64,000 bases of DNA from Akkermansiaceae bacterium (GCA_025457665.1 JALOTY010000010.1:1-64000); one strand, 5' to 3'; shown: positions 43,708-54,205, counted from the stretch's first letter. Notes: a model not told the origin generated them from the letters alone. Numbers and translations are program-made.

Positions 43708-46700
43708 TCACCCCGCGTCGGCATACACGCTCCGGCCGTCTTCCGGATACTTCTCCAGCACATGCTGGAACAAGGCCCCGCACTTGGATTCGAAAAGGTC
43801 CGCCGTGTATTTCTCCGGCAACCCGGCATCCAGCATCTTCTCGATCTCGACCCGCACCGCCGCCCGCGTCGTCCGCTTGTTCCGCCACGCCAGCACCAGC
43901 AGCTCGGTCTTCAGCTTCGCCAGCAGCTCCTTGCAGACCTTCTTGATCGCCTCGATCTCCTTCGGATCGAGTTCCGGACCGGGGCGGGTAAGGATGTCGA
44001 AGACCGCCAGCTCCTCCTCGCTGACGTTCTCGCGCAGATGCCGCTGCTCCTCCTCATTGAGATCCTTGGAAAACTTCACCAGTTCCTCGAACAGCGCCTC
44101 GATGCTCATCGCGCCGCTGTTGTAGGCCTCGATCATCTTCTGGAATCGGTCGAGGTAGTCGTAGCGGCTCGCGTTGAGGCGGATCATTTTGTCCAGCTTC
44201 CGCTCGATCAGCGCCCGTAGCTGCTGCGCCTCCAGGTTCTTCGTCTTCGATTTGGCGAATTTCCTCTCCAGCACCTCGAAATCCACCCGGCTCAGGTCGA
44301 TCACCTTCGCCTCCTCGCCAGGCTCGACGTGCGGCGAAGCGATCACCGATTTATCGAGCTTCTTCCCGATCTCCTCCAGCACCGCCGTGATGTTCACCGG
44401 GTCGGCCTGCGCGCGGATCGCCTTCTCCAGCTCGCGAATCACCTGCGCCTTCGGGGCCAGCTTCGGGATGACCGGGTCCGGCATCACCGCCTTGTAGAGC
44501 CGCTGCACATCGCGGGCATGGCCGAGGAAGCCGTCCTTCACCCCGTCCGTCCGCATCAGCCGGTCCACGGCCGTGAGGAAATGCGCCACCGAATCCTTCG
44601 CCACGAATTCCACATCCACGTTCTGCTTCCGGCAAAAGTCCGCCGCCTGCTCCAGCGCGATCTTCAGCGCCTCGATCAGCTCGGTCTTGTCCTTCACCGG
44701 CAGCTCGCCGCCGCCGCGGCCGCTGCCGTAGATCGCCAGCGCCTTCTCCAGCTCGGTGAAAACGTTCGCGTAGTCCACGATCAGGCCGTTGACCTTGTCG
44801 CCATACACCCGGTTCGCCCGGGCGATGGTCTGCATCAGCGTGTGCCCGCGCATCGGCTTGTCCAGGTAGAGCGTCGAGCAGCTCGGCGCATCGAATCCGG
44901 TCAGCCACATCGCGCAGACGAAAACGAGGCGGAAGGAGTCCTTCGGGTCCTTGAACTTGGTCTCGAGGTCCTCCTTCACCATCCGCTCGCGGTGCGGCAG
45001 GATGTCGAAGCCCTTCTTCGCCATCTCGGCGATCTCGTTCTGCCCCGGCGACACCACCACCGCCATGTCGGTTTCCGTGAGGTTGCGCAGCCTTTCGAGA
45101 AGCACCGGATAATCCCCATGCTGAGGGTGCAGCCCGTCCAGCGCCGACCGCACCCGCGCCGTTTCCGCCTGCCACTCGGCCCGGACCTTCTCATACATCT
45201 TGAGCGTGGTCAGCTTGTCGATCGAGACCACCATCGCCTTCCCCTGATACCCGCGGTTCAGGAAATGGTGCACGATGTCCTTCGCCACCGCGTCCAGCCG
45301 CTCCTCGCGGGTGATCAGGTGATAGCGCTTGCCGAGCACCTGCTTCAGCTTCTCCTCCTGGTCGTCGTCCAGCCCGGCCTCGTCGATCACCTGGTAGATC
45401 TCGTCGTTCAGCTCCGGGTTGGTGATCTGGAGCTCCGGCGTCCGGTTCTCGTAGAACAGCGGCACCGTCGCCCCGTCCTCCACGCTCTGGCGGAAGTCGT
45501 AGATGCTCACGTAGTCGCCGAAGACCTCCCGCGTCCGTTCCTCGCCGGCGATCAGCGGCGTGCCGGTGAAGGCCACGAACTTCGCATTCGGTAGCGCCGT
45601 GCGCATGTTCATCGCCAGCGTGTCGTACTGGCTGCGGTGCGCCTCGTCGGTCAGCACGATGATGTCGTCCCGCTCGCTCAGCACCGGATGCAGCGTCCCC
45701 GGCTCGGTGCGGAACTTGTGGATCAGGGTGAACACGTAGCGGTGGTCCTCGCCCAGCAGCTTGCGCAGTTCCCGAGTGCTGCCCGCCTGGCACAGCTCGG
45801 TGGCCGCGCCGCAGGCGAGGAAGGTGCGGTAAATCTGGGTGTCCAGCTCCTGCCGGTCGGTGATCACCACGAAGGTCCAGTTCCCCGCCAGCTTGCGGAA
45901 CACCTTCTCGGCGAAGAACACCATAGAGAAACTTTTGCCAGAGCCTTGGGTATGCCAAAACACGCCGATGCCATTCTTCGGGCCGCGATAGTTATCGGGC
46001 AAAGTTTCTCCACCCTCACCCCCGGCCCCTCTCCCAGAGGTAGAGGGGAGTGAAGAGGCAATCTTCTCCAGGGCAGCTTCCGTATCGTTCAAGATCAGCT
46101 CGTTGGGGAGCCGGACGATCTTGAATCCCTGCGTCGTCAACGCGGCGTCCCGCATCTTGTCTTTCTTCGCCGTCGCTTCCGTCTGATGAACTTCGCCATC
46201 CGCTTCAACAATCAGACCATGCTCCGCACATAAGAAATCAGGGATGTAATCACCCACCTGATGCTGACGCCGGAACTTCAGCCCAAGAAACCGACGATCC
46301 CGCAGGAGTTCCCATAGCAAATCCTCCGCAGGAGTCTGCTTCCGCCTCAGCTCACGCGCCCTCTCCACCATTCCCGCAAACTGAAATCCGCCTCTGAAAT
46401 GCGGAACCTCTTTCCCCCTCTCCCCGTGGGAGAGGGCCGGGGTGAGGGTTTCCTTGGAGCCACCTCGAAGCGGGACATTACCATCACGCTCACAAATCCT
46501 GATCAGGGCCGCGATTGCCCGATTGACCCCAAGGAATTGGTGATTGCGCGCCACCAGCTTGCCGACCGCTCCCTTGCTCTCCGAGAACCGGCAATAGTTC
46601 TCCAAAAGATCCAGCAGCCGACCCTTCTCACAAGTCCCGCGCAGCAGCGTCTTCAACGACACCTCCGGCAGCTCGTCCTCCGCCGCCACCTTCTTCCAAT

Positions 46701-47352
46701 CGGCGAAATGTTCCCACGCCGCCGTGAGGCTGCCGATCTTGCTCTGCACGCCGTTCGAGACCAGCAGGAAGCCGTTGTAGTGGAAAAGCTGCGGGATCGT
46801 CTCCCGATAGTCGGCCAGGTTCTTGTCAAAGGCTTCCCGCACGTTCACCCCCGGCTTCTTCAGTTCGATCAAGACCAGCGGCAGCCCGTTCACGAAGCCG
46901 ATCAAGTCCGTCCGCCGCGTGTAGAGGTCGCCGCTGATCCAGAATTGCGAGACCAGCAGGAAATCGTTCGCCGCCGGCTCGTCCCAATCGACCACCCGCA
47001 CCACCTCCGTCCGCTGCCCGCCGCGCTCGCGGTCCGGGATCTTCACCTTCACCCCTCCGCGCAGCAGCTTGTCGATCTCCCGGTTCGCCTCCACCAGGCT
47101 CAGCGCCGAGCGATCCCGCGTCAGCTCATCCACCGCCGCGTCCAGCGCCTCGGCGGGAAGCTCCGGGTTCAACGATTGGAGCGCCGGCTTCAGCCGACCC
47201 GTCAACACCACCTCCCGCTTCGCCTCGCGGCCAAGATCGCTCACACCCGAAGCCCACTCGTCAAAGGCATTCACCGAGTCCCAGCCCAGCTCATGCTCCA
47301 TGAGTTGGATCGCCGGTTGCTCGATCAGGTGGTCTTCGGTGTAGCCGCTCAT
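43708..47352 (-). CDS. hsdR: Type I restriction subunit HsdR with inserted DUF559 nuclease domain
   Basis: A 1214-residue restriction/translocase subunit. The N-terminal nuclease shows DLIGFVNGLPLVLIELKKPG (PD-(D/E)xK, about 135-155). The helicase has Walker A HTQGSGKSFSM (about 470), TDEAH (about 570) and FTGTPL. Unusually, residues about 301-447 are an insert: the normal join from CERDGN to GIGVFWHT is interrupted by a repeat-derived stretch, a complete DUF559 domain (RRKQTPAEDLLWELLRD, VGDYIPDF, LIVEADGEVH, RLPNELI) and a second, inverted repeat copy. The frame is preserved throughout. It is the last gene of the defence operon; its 5' end is duplicated at 49450-49823. Confidence 0.95.
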   Translation of the reverse strand: MSGYTEDHLIEQPAIQLMEHELGWDSVNAFDEWASGVSDLGREAKREVVLTGRLKPALQSLNPELPAEALDAAVDELTRDRSALSLVEANREIDKLLRGGVKVKIPDRERGGQRTEVVRVVDWDEPAANDFLLVSQFWISGDLYTRRTDLIGFVNGLPLVLIELKKPGVNVREAFDKNLADYRETIPQLFHYNGFLLVSNGVQSKIGSLTAAWEHFADWKKVAAEDELPEVSLKTLLRGTCEKGRLLDLLENYCRFSESKGAVGKLVARNHQFLGVNRAIAALIRICERDGNVPLRGGSKETLTPALSHGERGKEVPHFRGGFQFAGMVERARELRRKQTPAEDLLWELLRDRRFLGLKFRRQHQVGDYIPDFLCAEHGLIVEADGEVHQTEATAKKDKMRDAALTTQGFKIVRLPNELILNDTEAALEKIASSLPSTSGRGAGGEGGETLPDNYRGPKNGIGVFWHTQGSGKSFSMVFFAEKVFRKLAGNWTFVVITDRQELDTQIYRTFLACGAATELCQAGSTRELRKLLGEDHRYVFTLIHKFRTEPGTLHPVLSERDDIIVLTDEAHRSQYDTLAMNMRTALPNAKFVAFTGTPLIAGEERTREVFGDYVSIYDFRQSVEDGATVPLFYENRTPELQITNPELNDEIYQVIDEAGLDDDQEEKLKQVLGKRYHLITREERLDAVAKDIVHHFLNRGYQGKAMVVSIDKLTTLKMYEKVRAEWQAETARVRSALDGLHPQHGDYPVLLERLRNLTETDMAVVVSPGQNEIAEMAKKGFDILPHRERMVKEDLETKFKDPKDSFRLVFVCAMWLTGFDAPSCSTLYLDKPMRGHTLMQTIARANRVYGDKVNGLIVDYANVFTELEKALAIYGSGRGGGELPVKDKTELIEALKIALEQAADFCRKQNVDVEFVAKDSVAHFLTAVDRLMRTDGVKDGFLGHARDVQRLYKAVMPDPVIPKLAPKAQVIRELEKAIRAQADPVNITAVLEEIGKKLDKSVIASPHVEPGEEAKVIDLSRVDFEVLERKFAKSKTKNLEAQQLRALIERKLDKMIRLNASRYDYLDRFQKMIEAYNSGAMSIEALFEELVKFSKDLNEEEQRHLRENVSEEELAVFDILTRPGPELDPKEIEAIKKVCKELLAKLKTELLVLAWRNKRTTRAAVRVEIEKMLDAGLPEKYTADLFESKCGALFQHVLEKYPEDGRSVYADAG
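46011..46050. repeat. Hairpin repeat copy A, in hsdR
   Basis: It reads CACCCTCACCCCCGGCCCC then TCTCCCAGAGGTAGAGGGGAG on the plus strand. The second part folds as a hairpin. In the hsdR frame it encodes the stretch [13 protein letters not shown]. Confidence 0.85.
46414..46449. repeat. Hairpin repeat copy B, in hsdR, inverted relative to A
   Basis: On the minus strand it reads ACCCTCACCCCGGCCCTCT followed by CCCACGGGGAGAGGGGG, and encodes TLTPALSHGERG in hsdR. With copy A it forms the inverted ends of the DUF559 insert. Confidence 0.85.
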
Positions 47353-47358
47353 CGTTTG

Positions 47359-48183
47359 CTAATCTAACATTGCCCGTGCGATCGAAACCAAATCTTCCCG
47401 CAAGCGAAGTCCGCTTTCAACGCTTGAATCCGGGCCGAATCGGAAGGCCATCGCCAATCCAGGACCCAGTGATTCAACCTCTTGAAAGTCCTTCGCGAGG
47501 CACTCAAGTGCCCCTTCCATGGCTGGATTGTCTTTTTCCTTCTCCCTGTGAAAGGCCTCGATCGCCGCAAGCGGTCCTCCTGAGTATGAGCTGACCAAAG
47601 CCAGGATATCGTAGGCATCCTTCGCCTTCTTGTCGTGCGTCCTTCCAGCGAACGCATTGAGCTTGAGAACCAGCAAAGGACCGATTCCGCAAATCGGCAC
47701 ACGGTAGGTCCGATCGTCTCCAAATTGATCGATTCCGCGAATCTCGACGAGTTCCCTATCTTCCAGCGCCCGGCCGATCCCCGGACAGATCGATGCGACG
47801 ATGTCGCTCACATTCCTCGATCCGGTCGTGCGTGGTGGATGCTCGGTGAGGAAATCGACATAGAGGCTCCGCCCGTTCTCAAGCGTCTTCACCATCCTGC
47901 TCTCGACCTCCTGATAGCCTGCCTGAATCAGATCGAACTGCACCGTGCCCTTCATCCCCGCATCCGTGCCCAGGCTGATGCCAAAATCCACATCCAGCGT
48001 CGGCGCGGCCGGATAAAACGGACTCTCGCTTCGGCAGGTGTGGTAGTGAACCGCCAGTCCGCCAACCACCACAAGATCCGCCCGGAACTTCTCCAGCCGA
48101 TCCCAGACCTCGAACAGCGCCTGCTCGGTGATCGACAGGCCGTCGGGCGGATAGGCATCCCAGCCGGCTTCTTCTCCGCTCAT
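47359..48183 (-). CDS. AbiEii-like nucleotidyltransferase toxin
   Basis: A 274-residue protein with the nucleotidyltransferase signature of AbiEii-type (type IV) toxins: VVVGGLAVHYH (Gly41-Gly42) and LDVDFGIS with Asp64 and Asp66. The later KLNAFAGRTHDKKAKDAYDI block with a conserved Lys and Asp is also typical. AbiEii toxins transfer nucleotides to RNA targets. ATG at 48183 overlaps the stop of the antitoxin gene (ATGA); the longer open frame upstream is not homologous. Six bases separate its stop from the start of hsdR, consistent with insertion exactly in front of hsdR. Confidence 0.82.
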   Translation of the reverse strand: MSGEEAGWDAYPPDGLSITEQALFEVWDRLEKFRADLVVVGGLAVHYHTCRSESPFYPAAPTLDVDFGISLGTDAGMKGTVQFDLIQAGYQEVESRMVKTLENGRSLYVDFLTEHPPRTTGSRNVSDIVASICPGIGRALEDRELVEIRGIDQFGDDRTYRVPICGIGPLLVLKLNAFAGRTHDKKAKDAYDILALVSSYSGGPLAAIEAFHREKEKDNPAMEGALECLAKDFQEVESLGPGLAMAFRFGPDSSVESGLRLREDLVSIARAMLD

Positions 48184-49301
48184 TTCCACCCTCCTGAGAA
48201 GTTCTTTGCTTTTCTGAGTTCCTCGGCAGCCTCGTCGCCGCGCAGGCCTGCTGAGATCACATCGAGATACAGCTGCACGTCGCACACCACCTTCCGCCCA
48301 TCGATCTCCTGCAGGCATTGGAAAACCCCGTCGTCGCTGGGCCTCACAAGGCGCAACCTACCACCGCCATCCACACGGCGCGCACTGAGTTCTTTTTTCA
48401 GAACTTCCTCATCGGGGAAGTCCTCCACATACACCGTGGTCAGCACGGGAAGGGTGTAGGGCCGCCTCAGATAGGCCCCGAACCACTGCGTGAACGCATG
48501 CGTCTTTGCTCCCAGCAATCCGCGAACCTTTGAGGCGATTTCCGCCGGATCGGTTGTCAGCATCGAATACTCCCGCACCGTCGTCCGATCCTCCCACCGG
48601 TCCGCCGCCGCCCAGTCGTCCAGCACCGCATCCGGTCTCGTAATCCGGATTCCGTCCGGGGTCTCCTCTGCCAAGGACTCATCGAGCAGCCTCCTGCGCA
48701 CCTTGCTCACCAGTCCCAGGCTCACACCCGTTTTCCCGGCAAGTTCCTGGACCTTGTGTCCCACAAGCGGCCCTTGCAGCAGCATGCGCAGCAATCTCGC
48801 TGCCTTCGGTGAGTACAAACTCTTCAGGCCCCGCTCTTCCTTGTGCACGTTCGGTTTTCCCTCGACGTGGATATGGACCGGACCAAACGCCAGATGGCAA
48901 TTCCCCGCCAGGTCCATGTATCCGATCCCTTCCTCAATGCAAATGTTCGCCGCTGCCGGGGACACGTAAGGCGCGGCGAATAGGGAATAAACCCTCAGTT
49001 CCGGCGCCAGATTCCCCGAGCTTCGTTTGAGATGCCACGCCGCGGCTTGGACCTGCCGCGGTTGGGCATGGGACTTGATCACCGTTCGCACGCACCACGG
49101 GCGATCGTCCTTTTCTCCAAGCCAAACGGACAGGACGAAACCCGGATCCGAGGGGTTCCCCAGATCCCTTCGCGTCCAGCGATCCTCCTTCACCTCCAAC
49201 TCGGGGATCGCACGGAGCCTCCCAACGAGCAAGGCGCGGATGTCACGCTCAATGTCCTGAATTTCACTCAAATCTGCACTTTCACCAGTTGGTGAAATCA
49301 T
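48180..49301 (-). CDS. AbiEi-like antitoxin/transcriptional regulator
   Basis: A 373-residue regulator upstream of the nucleotidyltransferase. It has a winged-helix/HTH region near residues 170-200 (VQELAGKTGVSLGLVSKVRRRLL) inside a larger protein, and a C-terminal part with VLTTVYVEDFPDEEVLKK and VVCDVQLYLDVISAG. It matches the layout of type IV antitoxins that repress the operon by binding inverted repeats. The start is uncertain: ATG at 49301 is used; 49343 (ATG) and a TTG near 49271 are alternatives. Palindromes at 49280-49297 and 49347-49364 surround the start. Confidence 0.75.
   Translation of the reverse strand: MISPTGESADLSEIQDIERDIRALLVGRLRAIPELEVKEDRWTRRDLGNPSDPGFVLSVWLGEKDDRPWCVRTVIKSHAQPRQVQAAAWHLKRSSGNLAPELRVYSLFAAPYVSPAAANICIEEGIGYMDLAGNCHLAFGPVHIHVEGKPNVHKEERGLKSLYSPKAARLLRMLLQGPLVGHKVQELAGKTGVSLGLVSKVRRRLLDESLAEETPDGIRITRPDAVLDDWAAADRWEDRTTVREYSMLTTDPAEIASKVRGLLGAKTHAFTQWFGAYLRRPYTLPVLTTVYVEDFPDEEVLKKELSARRVDGGGRLRLVRPSDDGVFQCLQEIDGRKVVCDVQLYLDVISAGLRGDEAAEELRKAKNFSGGWK
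49280..49297. promoter_or_regulatory. AbiE operator-like palindrome, site 1
   Basis: TTTCACCAGTTGGTGAAA is a perfect palindrome with 8-base arms and a 2-base centre, overlapping the first codons after the 49301 ATG of the AbiEi-like gene. Confidence 0.75.
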
Positions 49302-49346
49302 CACAGAAAGCGGGCGACTGGCAAGAAATTTCACCAAAATCATCAA

Positions 49347-49364
49347 TTTCACCGCGCGGTGAAA
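49347..49364. promoter_or_regulatory. AbiE operator-like palindrome, site 2
   Basis: TTTCACCGCGCGGTGAAA is a perfect palindrome with the same TTTCACC/GGTGAAA arms as site 1, its centre 67 bases away. A lone half-site TTTCACC lies between them at 49329-49335. The set suggests cooperative autorepression. Confidence 0.78.
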
Positions 49365-49412
49365 TCAATGGTGGTAGCGAAACGAGTGGAGATTTCACGA
49401 CATACCGGGGCT

Positions 49413-49823
49413 TCACGACGCCATGAAAGTGGGCCAAGCGTGAAAACTCGTCCGCTGCCCGCCACGCTCGCGGTCCGGGATCTTCACCTTCACCCCGCCG
49501 CGCAGCAGCTTGTCGATCTCCCGGTTCGCCTCCACCAGGCTCAGCGCCGAGCGATCCCGCGTCAGCTCCTCCACCGCAGCATCCAGCGCCTCGGCGGGAA
49601 GCTCCGGGTTCAAGGATTGGAGCGCCGGCTTCAGCCGGCCCGTCAGCACCACCTCCCGCTTCGCCTCGCGACCGAGTTGACTCACCAGCCCGGCCTGCCC
49701 TTCGGAGCCTTGGCGAAGAAGGGACCACTCGTCGTAGGCATTCACCGAGTCCCAGCCCAACTCATGCTCCATGAGCTGGATCGCCGGCTGCTCGATCAGG
49801 TGGTCTTCGGTGTAGCCGGACAT
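49413..49823 (-). pseudogene. Duplicated 5' end of hsdR (truncated copy)
   Basis: A 136-codon frame whose first roughly 124 codons are nearly identical to the start of hsdR, from the SGYTEDHLIEQPAIQLMEHE region through PDRERGGQRT. It then runs into unrelated sequence and stops. Relative to intact hsdR it has a short extra stretch (SLLRQGSEGQAGLV in place of ASGVSD). The duplicated DNA spans 49450-49823 against 47009-47352. No nuclease or helicase residues are retained. It lies nine bases after the gene at 49833, where the intact hsdR would be expected. Confidence 0.92.
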
Positions 49824-49832
49824 TGTGAATGT

Positions 49833-50750
49833 CTACTCTATTGGCTCAAGGTCCTTGAGTATGTATGTCGTCCTCTGCCTCCCGTTTCTGAATAGCACAA
49901 TCGTCTTGTCCAAGATTGCCGCGCAACGTTGGTTAAAGAAGTCTCGGTTTAGCTGTGCGACCTGATCGGCGGTCAGATTCTCGTCGATTTTCCCGCTGAT
50001 CTTGTGTCCGTCCTCATTCAAAAAGTCGAATCGCCAAGACTCGAGCAGCACCCCTTTAAAAACGCCACGCACGGGAACCGTCTCGGTCTGAGAAATCGTG
50101 GCGGATACCCGCTCGAATGCCTCGCTCGCACGAATCGGATCCATTGTGCAGCGACTATCTCCCGACTCTAAGCGAAGGCCCGCATTCCCTTTCGCTACCA
50201 CTTCTAAAAAGCTCCGGAGGTTCTGAATTACACGTGGGGCCGTCTCATTGAGTTCGACTGCAAAATCCTCATCGCTTTCAGCCGCCGACTCAACCAAGCG
50301 AGTCACGTGTGCAAGCGTGTCTGCGAGTTGATCTTCTTCGAAGATTTCGTCGTTCTCGGCTTTCGTTAGCTCGAGACCGAAAGATCCACGCGGAAGAGCT
50401 GTGAGGAGGAGTCTCGAATCTGCTTCTCCCGCTCTCCGTCCCCTCGTCCCGACTACACCATGAAACCGATCAGCGTAGTCGGCCATCACCATACTCTGAA
50501 AAGGTTCTAATACTCGCCCAGCGAAAGAAGCGTCTATTCCCTCGGATCCTTGCACTGGTTCGCCTGAAAAGAAGAGGACGGTTCTCGCCTCTTTCACCCC
50601 GAGAGGAATGGACGCGATCTGCTCCTCCAGCTCTCGCTCCCGCTCCATGAAAACGCCTCCCATGAGCGGGTGATCACCCGCCAGCTCACGCATCCGACGA
50701 GTGTCCGCCAACTGCGCCTTCAGCTTGTCTCGCAAGGAACGGGAGGTCAT
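49833..50750 (-). CDS. Unknown protein of the DUF6932/HEPN-like cassette
   Basis: A 305-residue soluble protein of no family I recognise. The N-terminal part is helical and charged; a central block (VGTRGRRAGEADSRLLLTALPRGSFGLEL) precedes an acidic helical segment, and the C-terminal third is beta-rich (VPVRGVFKGVLLESWRFDF, KISGKIDENLTADQV). It lies three bases after the DUF6932 gene and in the same direction, so it is probably the third member of that cassette. Codon and base use in this cassette look less GC-rich than in hsdR or pqi, suggesting transfer. Confidence 0.7.
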   Translation of the reverse strand: MTSRSLRDKLKAQLADTRRMRELAGDHPLMGGVFMERERELEEQIASIPLGVKEARTVLFFSGEPVQGSEGIDASFAGRVLEPFQSMVMADYADRFHGVVGTRGRRAGEADSRLLLTALPRGSFGLELTKAENDEIFEEDQLADTLAHVTRLVESAAESDEDFAVELNETAPRVIQNLRSFLEVVAKGNAGLRLESGDSRCTMDPIRASEAFERVSATISQTETVPVRGVFKGVLLESWRFDFLNEDGHKISGKIDENLTADQVAQLNRDFFNQRCAAILDKTIVLFRNGRQRTTYILKDLEPIE

Positions 50751-50753
50751 CGG

Positions 50754-51305
50754 TTAAATTAGCTGAAGTTTTTGATCTGCCAAAATATCGTCGGCATCAG
50801 TGTCGAGGTCAATCCTGAGCATGCCTTTCCAGACTCCTTGGCGATTGTGGGAGAAAAGGAGCGCCCAGTACCGCGTAAGCTCAACGGTTTGAACTGGGCC
50901 GAACCCCGCATCAAATGGGAAGTGATCCAATCCGAACGTCGCCTTGGATTGAATCCGGCTCCCAAATTCCGGAAACCGTGCGGCCAAATCGACCTGAAAT
51001 GCCTGGTCATACCCCCAGTAGACGGTCACGACGTCCAAGTCGCGAGGCGCACGCCCCTCCCGCAACTCGACATTCTCAAGGAAACTTCCGTCGAGCCACT
51101 GGAAACCCTGCGTCAGGCCTTCCGATCTTAGCCGAGCCCGGAACTTGAGAAAGCCATCGAGAATTCCTTTCCTCGCAGGACTCGTCGCTAGCTTGTCAAC
51201 GAGTTCCACCGTTGTGCACGGATAAGGTGACAGATCGCCCGGCCGCGTCGGATCTCCGAGATGTGGCGGCAGCACCAAGTTGTGATCAAAGTCTGGTATT
51301 GGCAT
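50754..51305 (-). CDS. DUF6932-like putative nucleotidyltransferase
   Basis: A 183-residue protein. It begins with the DUF6932-type sequence PDFDHNLVLPPHLGDP and later has a minimal-nucleotidyltransferase-like pattern: WLDGSFLENVE (Gly73, Ser74) followed by APRDLDVVTVYW (Asp89, Asp91). This G-S ... D-x-D arrangement suggests metal-dependent nucleotidyl transfer, as in MNT-type antitoxins or AbiEii-type toxins. The ATG at 51305 is preferred over a TTG three codons upstream. It lies between the HEPN-like gene and the unknown gene in one transcript. Confidence 0.7.
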   Translation of the reverse strand: MPIPDFDHNLVLPPHLGDPTRPGDLSPYPCTTVELVDKLATSPARKGILDGFLKFRARLRSEGLTQGFQWLDGSFLENVELREGRAPRDLDVVTVYWGYDQAFQVDLAARFPEFGSRIQSKATFGLDHFPFDAGFGPVQTVELTRYWALLFSHNRQGVWKGMLRIDLDTDADDILADQKLQLI

Positions 51306-51323
51306 ACGGGACAAACTGTTACG

Positions 51324-52954
51324 TTAACGCTCCGGAAGGTGGAAAGCCGCCCGCAGATCCAACAGAAACCGCGTGGCCTTTACAAGCATCTCGTTGAAGA
51401 CCTCCCTGTATCCTCGATCCTCAAGGCCAAGGTCCGCGACAAGCTTGTCGTAGCGACTCCCTTTTCGGTGTGCCGCGGAAGTCGACCTGAGACGCTGCAA
51501 TTCCCGCAGGAAAGCGATGTGTTCAGCAGGTAAATTCGGCAGCTTTTCGCCACAGAACTTCTCGAACTTGGTTATCCCTGGGTCCCCTTTCTCAAGTGTT
51601 GCCAACCCCTTGGCGATCTCCGCCTCGTTCAGCGAATCAACGAGAAGCTTGGTCAGATTGATGAGCTGATCATCGAACTCGGCGCCATTCTCGGCAAGAG
51701 GCGCGTGGAGAATCTTGAAACAGTATTGGTCGGCATCGTGGAGCTCCAGAAACAAGTCCCACCCGTCAGCCTTTCGGAAATCCTCGCGAAAAAGTCGATA
51801 CGCCTGCTTAAACGCGTGATCTGCCTTTTTTGGATCCGCGAACCAACCCCTGATCGCCCGGGCGTAGCAGGTGTCACTTATTTTTCGCCCGTCTGGCGGG
51901 ATGTTGTAGCTCAGCCAATAGGCGCGTTCTTTGTCTGATAGATCGCGGCCCAGATCACCGAGCCAAGCGACAACGTAATCGTCGTTATCGTTGTCCATCC
52001 GCATGCTCCACATGCCGGAACAGCGAACCGACCCGTCTTCCACCTCATACTTTTCTGGATCCGCGTAGTATTTGGCCAAAACCTCCGACCGGAAGAAAAC
52101 GGGGGTCAAGTAGATGGGCGCATCAGGATTTGCCCCGAAGAAGTTCGCGAGCTGATCCGGATCGCACGTGTGACGAATAGGCGTTCCGTCTGGCTGCGTG
52201 TCGATTATGAATTCGTGGTATTCCTTTGATCTGCTCGGCCAGACCTCAGGCATCGGCCCGGGCAGCACGTACTTCCTCCCAAGCAAACGCGCTATGGTCT
52301 TTCGGTCGTCGTCCATAAACGAATCCCATGGGTTGATCGAGTAGCTCCACATGAAAGCATCGCCGGAGTCGTGTTCAGAAGTCGGAGCCAAACCGAGTTC
52401 GTCGAGGCTATTCGTGCTGTATGCAAACGCGTCGACGTAAATCGCCAACGCATACTGTTTCGCCGCGCAAAACTTCAGCAACAAGTCAATCCGGATCTCC
52501 ATCGAGTCGTCGGTGTAGCGGGCTGCTTCCGACTCGTTGCCATCGTCGTCAGCAAAGAGAAATCTACCCTTCTTCCGGTCGTCGAAAAGGTTGTGGAATA
52601 GGCGAAACTCCTGCGCTAGTTCAACCGATGATGGGCGGTTATGGTGGAAGTGTCGCATGATTACGACAGGCTCTATTCCGCCATCATTCCCATACGGGTA
52701 ATAGCCTTGCTCAGGTGGATCCCCAAAGGTGGACCACGTTGTTGGCGCGCCATCACCGATGCTGAAATCCCAGCCGCCCCCGTCATTCGCCAGTTCCTTT
52801 ACCCGTGCGGGTGGTACTAAGGCACAATACCAGGTAATCTCCAACTCCGGTTGCTTGGAGTTCTTGAGTGCTGGAAACCACGGGTGAGGGATTCGATCCG
52901 AGGCAAAGAAGGATCTCAACTCCTCAAATCTGAGTCGTATTGGTTCGTCAGCCT

Positions 52955-52958
<4 letters not shown>
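51324..52958 (-). CDS. Large unknown protein with C-terminal HEPN-like R-x5-H motif
   Basis: A 544-residue soluble protein. I recognise no named family. The N-terminal 300 residues are mixed alpha/beta with many aromatic residues (ELEITWYCALVPPARV, FLFADDDGNES, VVIMRHFHHNRPS), and the C-terminal 130 are helical. That region holds LRELQRLRSTSAAHRKGS, in which Arg491 and His497 make an R-x5-H pair, within the R-x4-6-H range of HEPN ribonuclease domains. ATG at 52958 overlaps the hsdS stop by ATGA. With the adjacent nucleotidyltransferase-like gene it resembles HEPN/MNT toxin-antitoxin logic, which is inference. Confidence 0.65.

Positions 52959-54201
<1,243 letters not shown>

Positions 54202-54205
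<4 letters not shown>

Larger units (their letters stand above)
46011..46449 (-). mobile_element. DUF559-carrying insert flanked by inverted hairpin repeats, inside hsdR
   Basis: Two inverted copies of the hairpin repeat (46011-46050 and 46414-46449) enclose a payload of about 360 bases. The payload encodes one complete DUF559 (Vsr-like PD-(D/E)xK) domain in frame with hsdR. No transposase is encoded. The boundaries are inferred from where normal HsdR sequence stops and resumes. Confidence 0.7.

Noticed and set aside
44329..45594. A long plus-strand open frame opposite hsdR
   Set aside because: Its Leu/Arg/His-biased sequence is the complement of HsdR helicase codons; no independent evidence.
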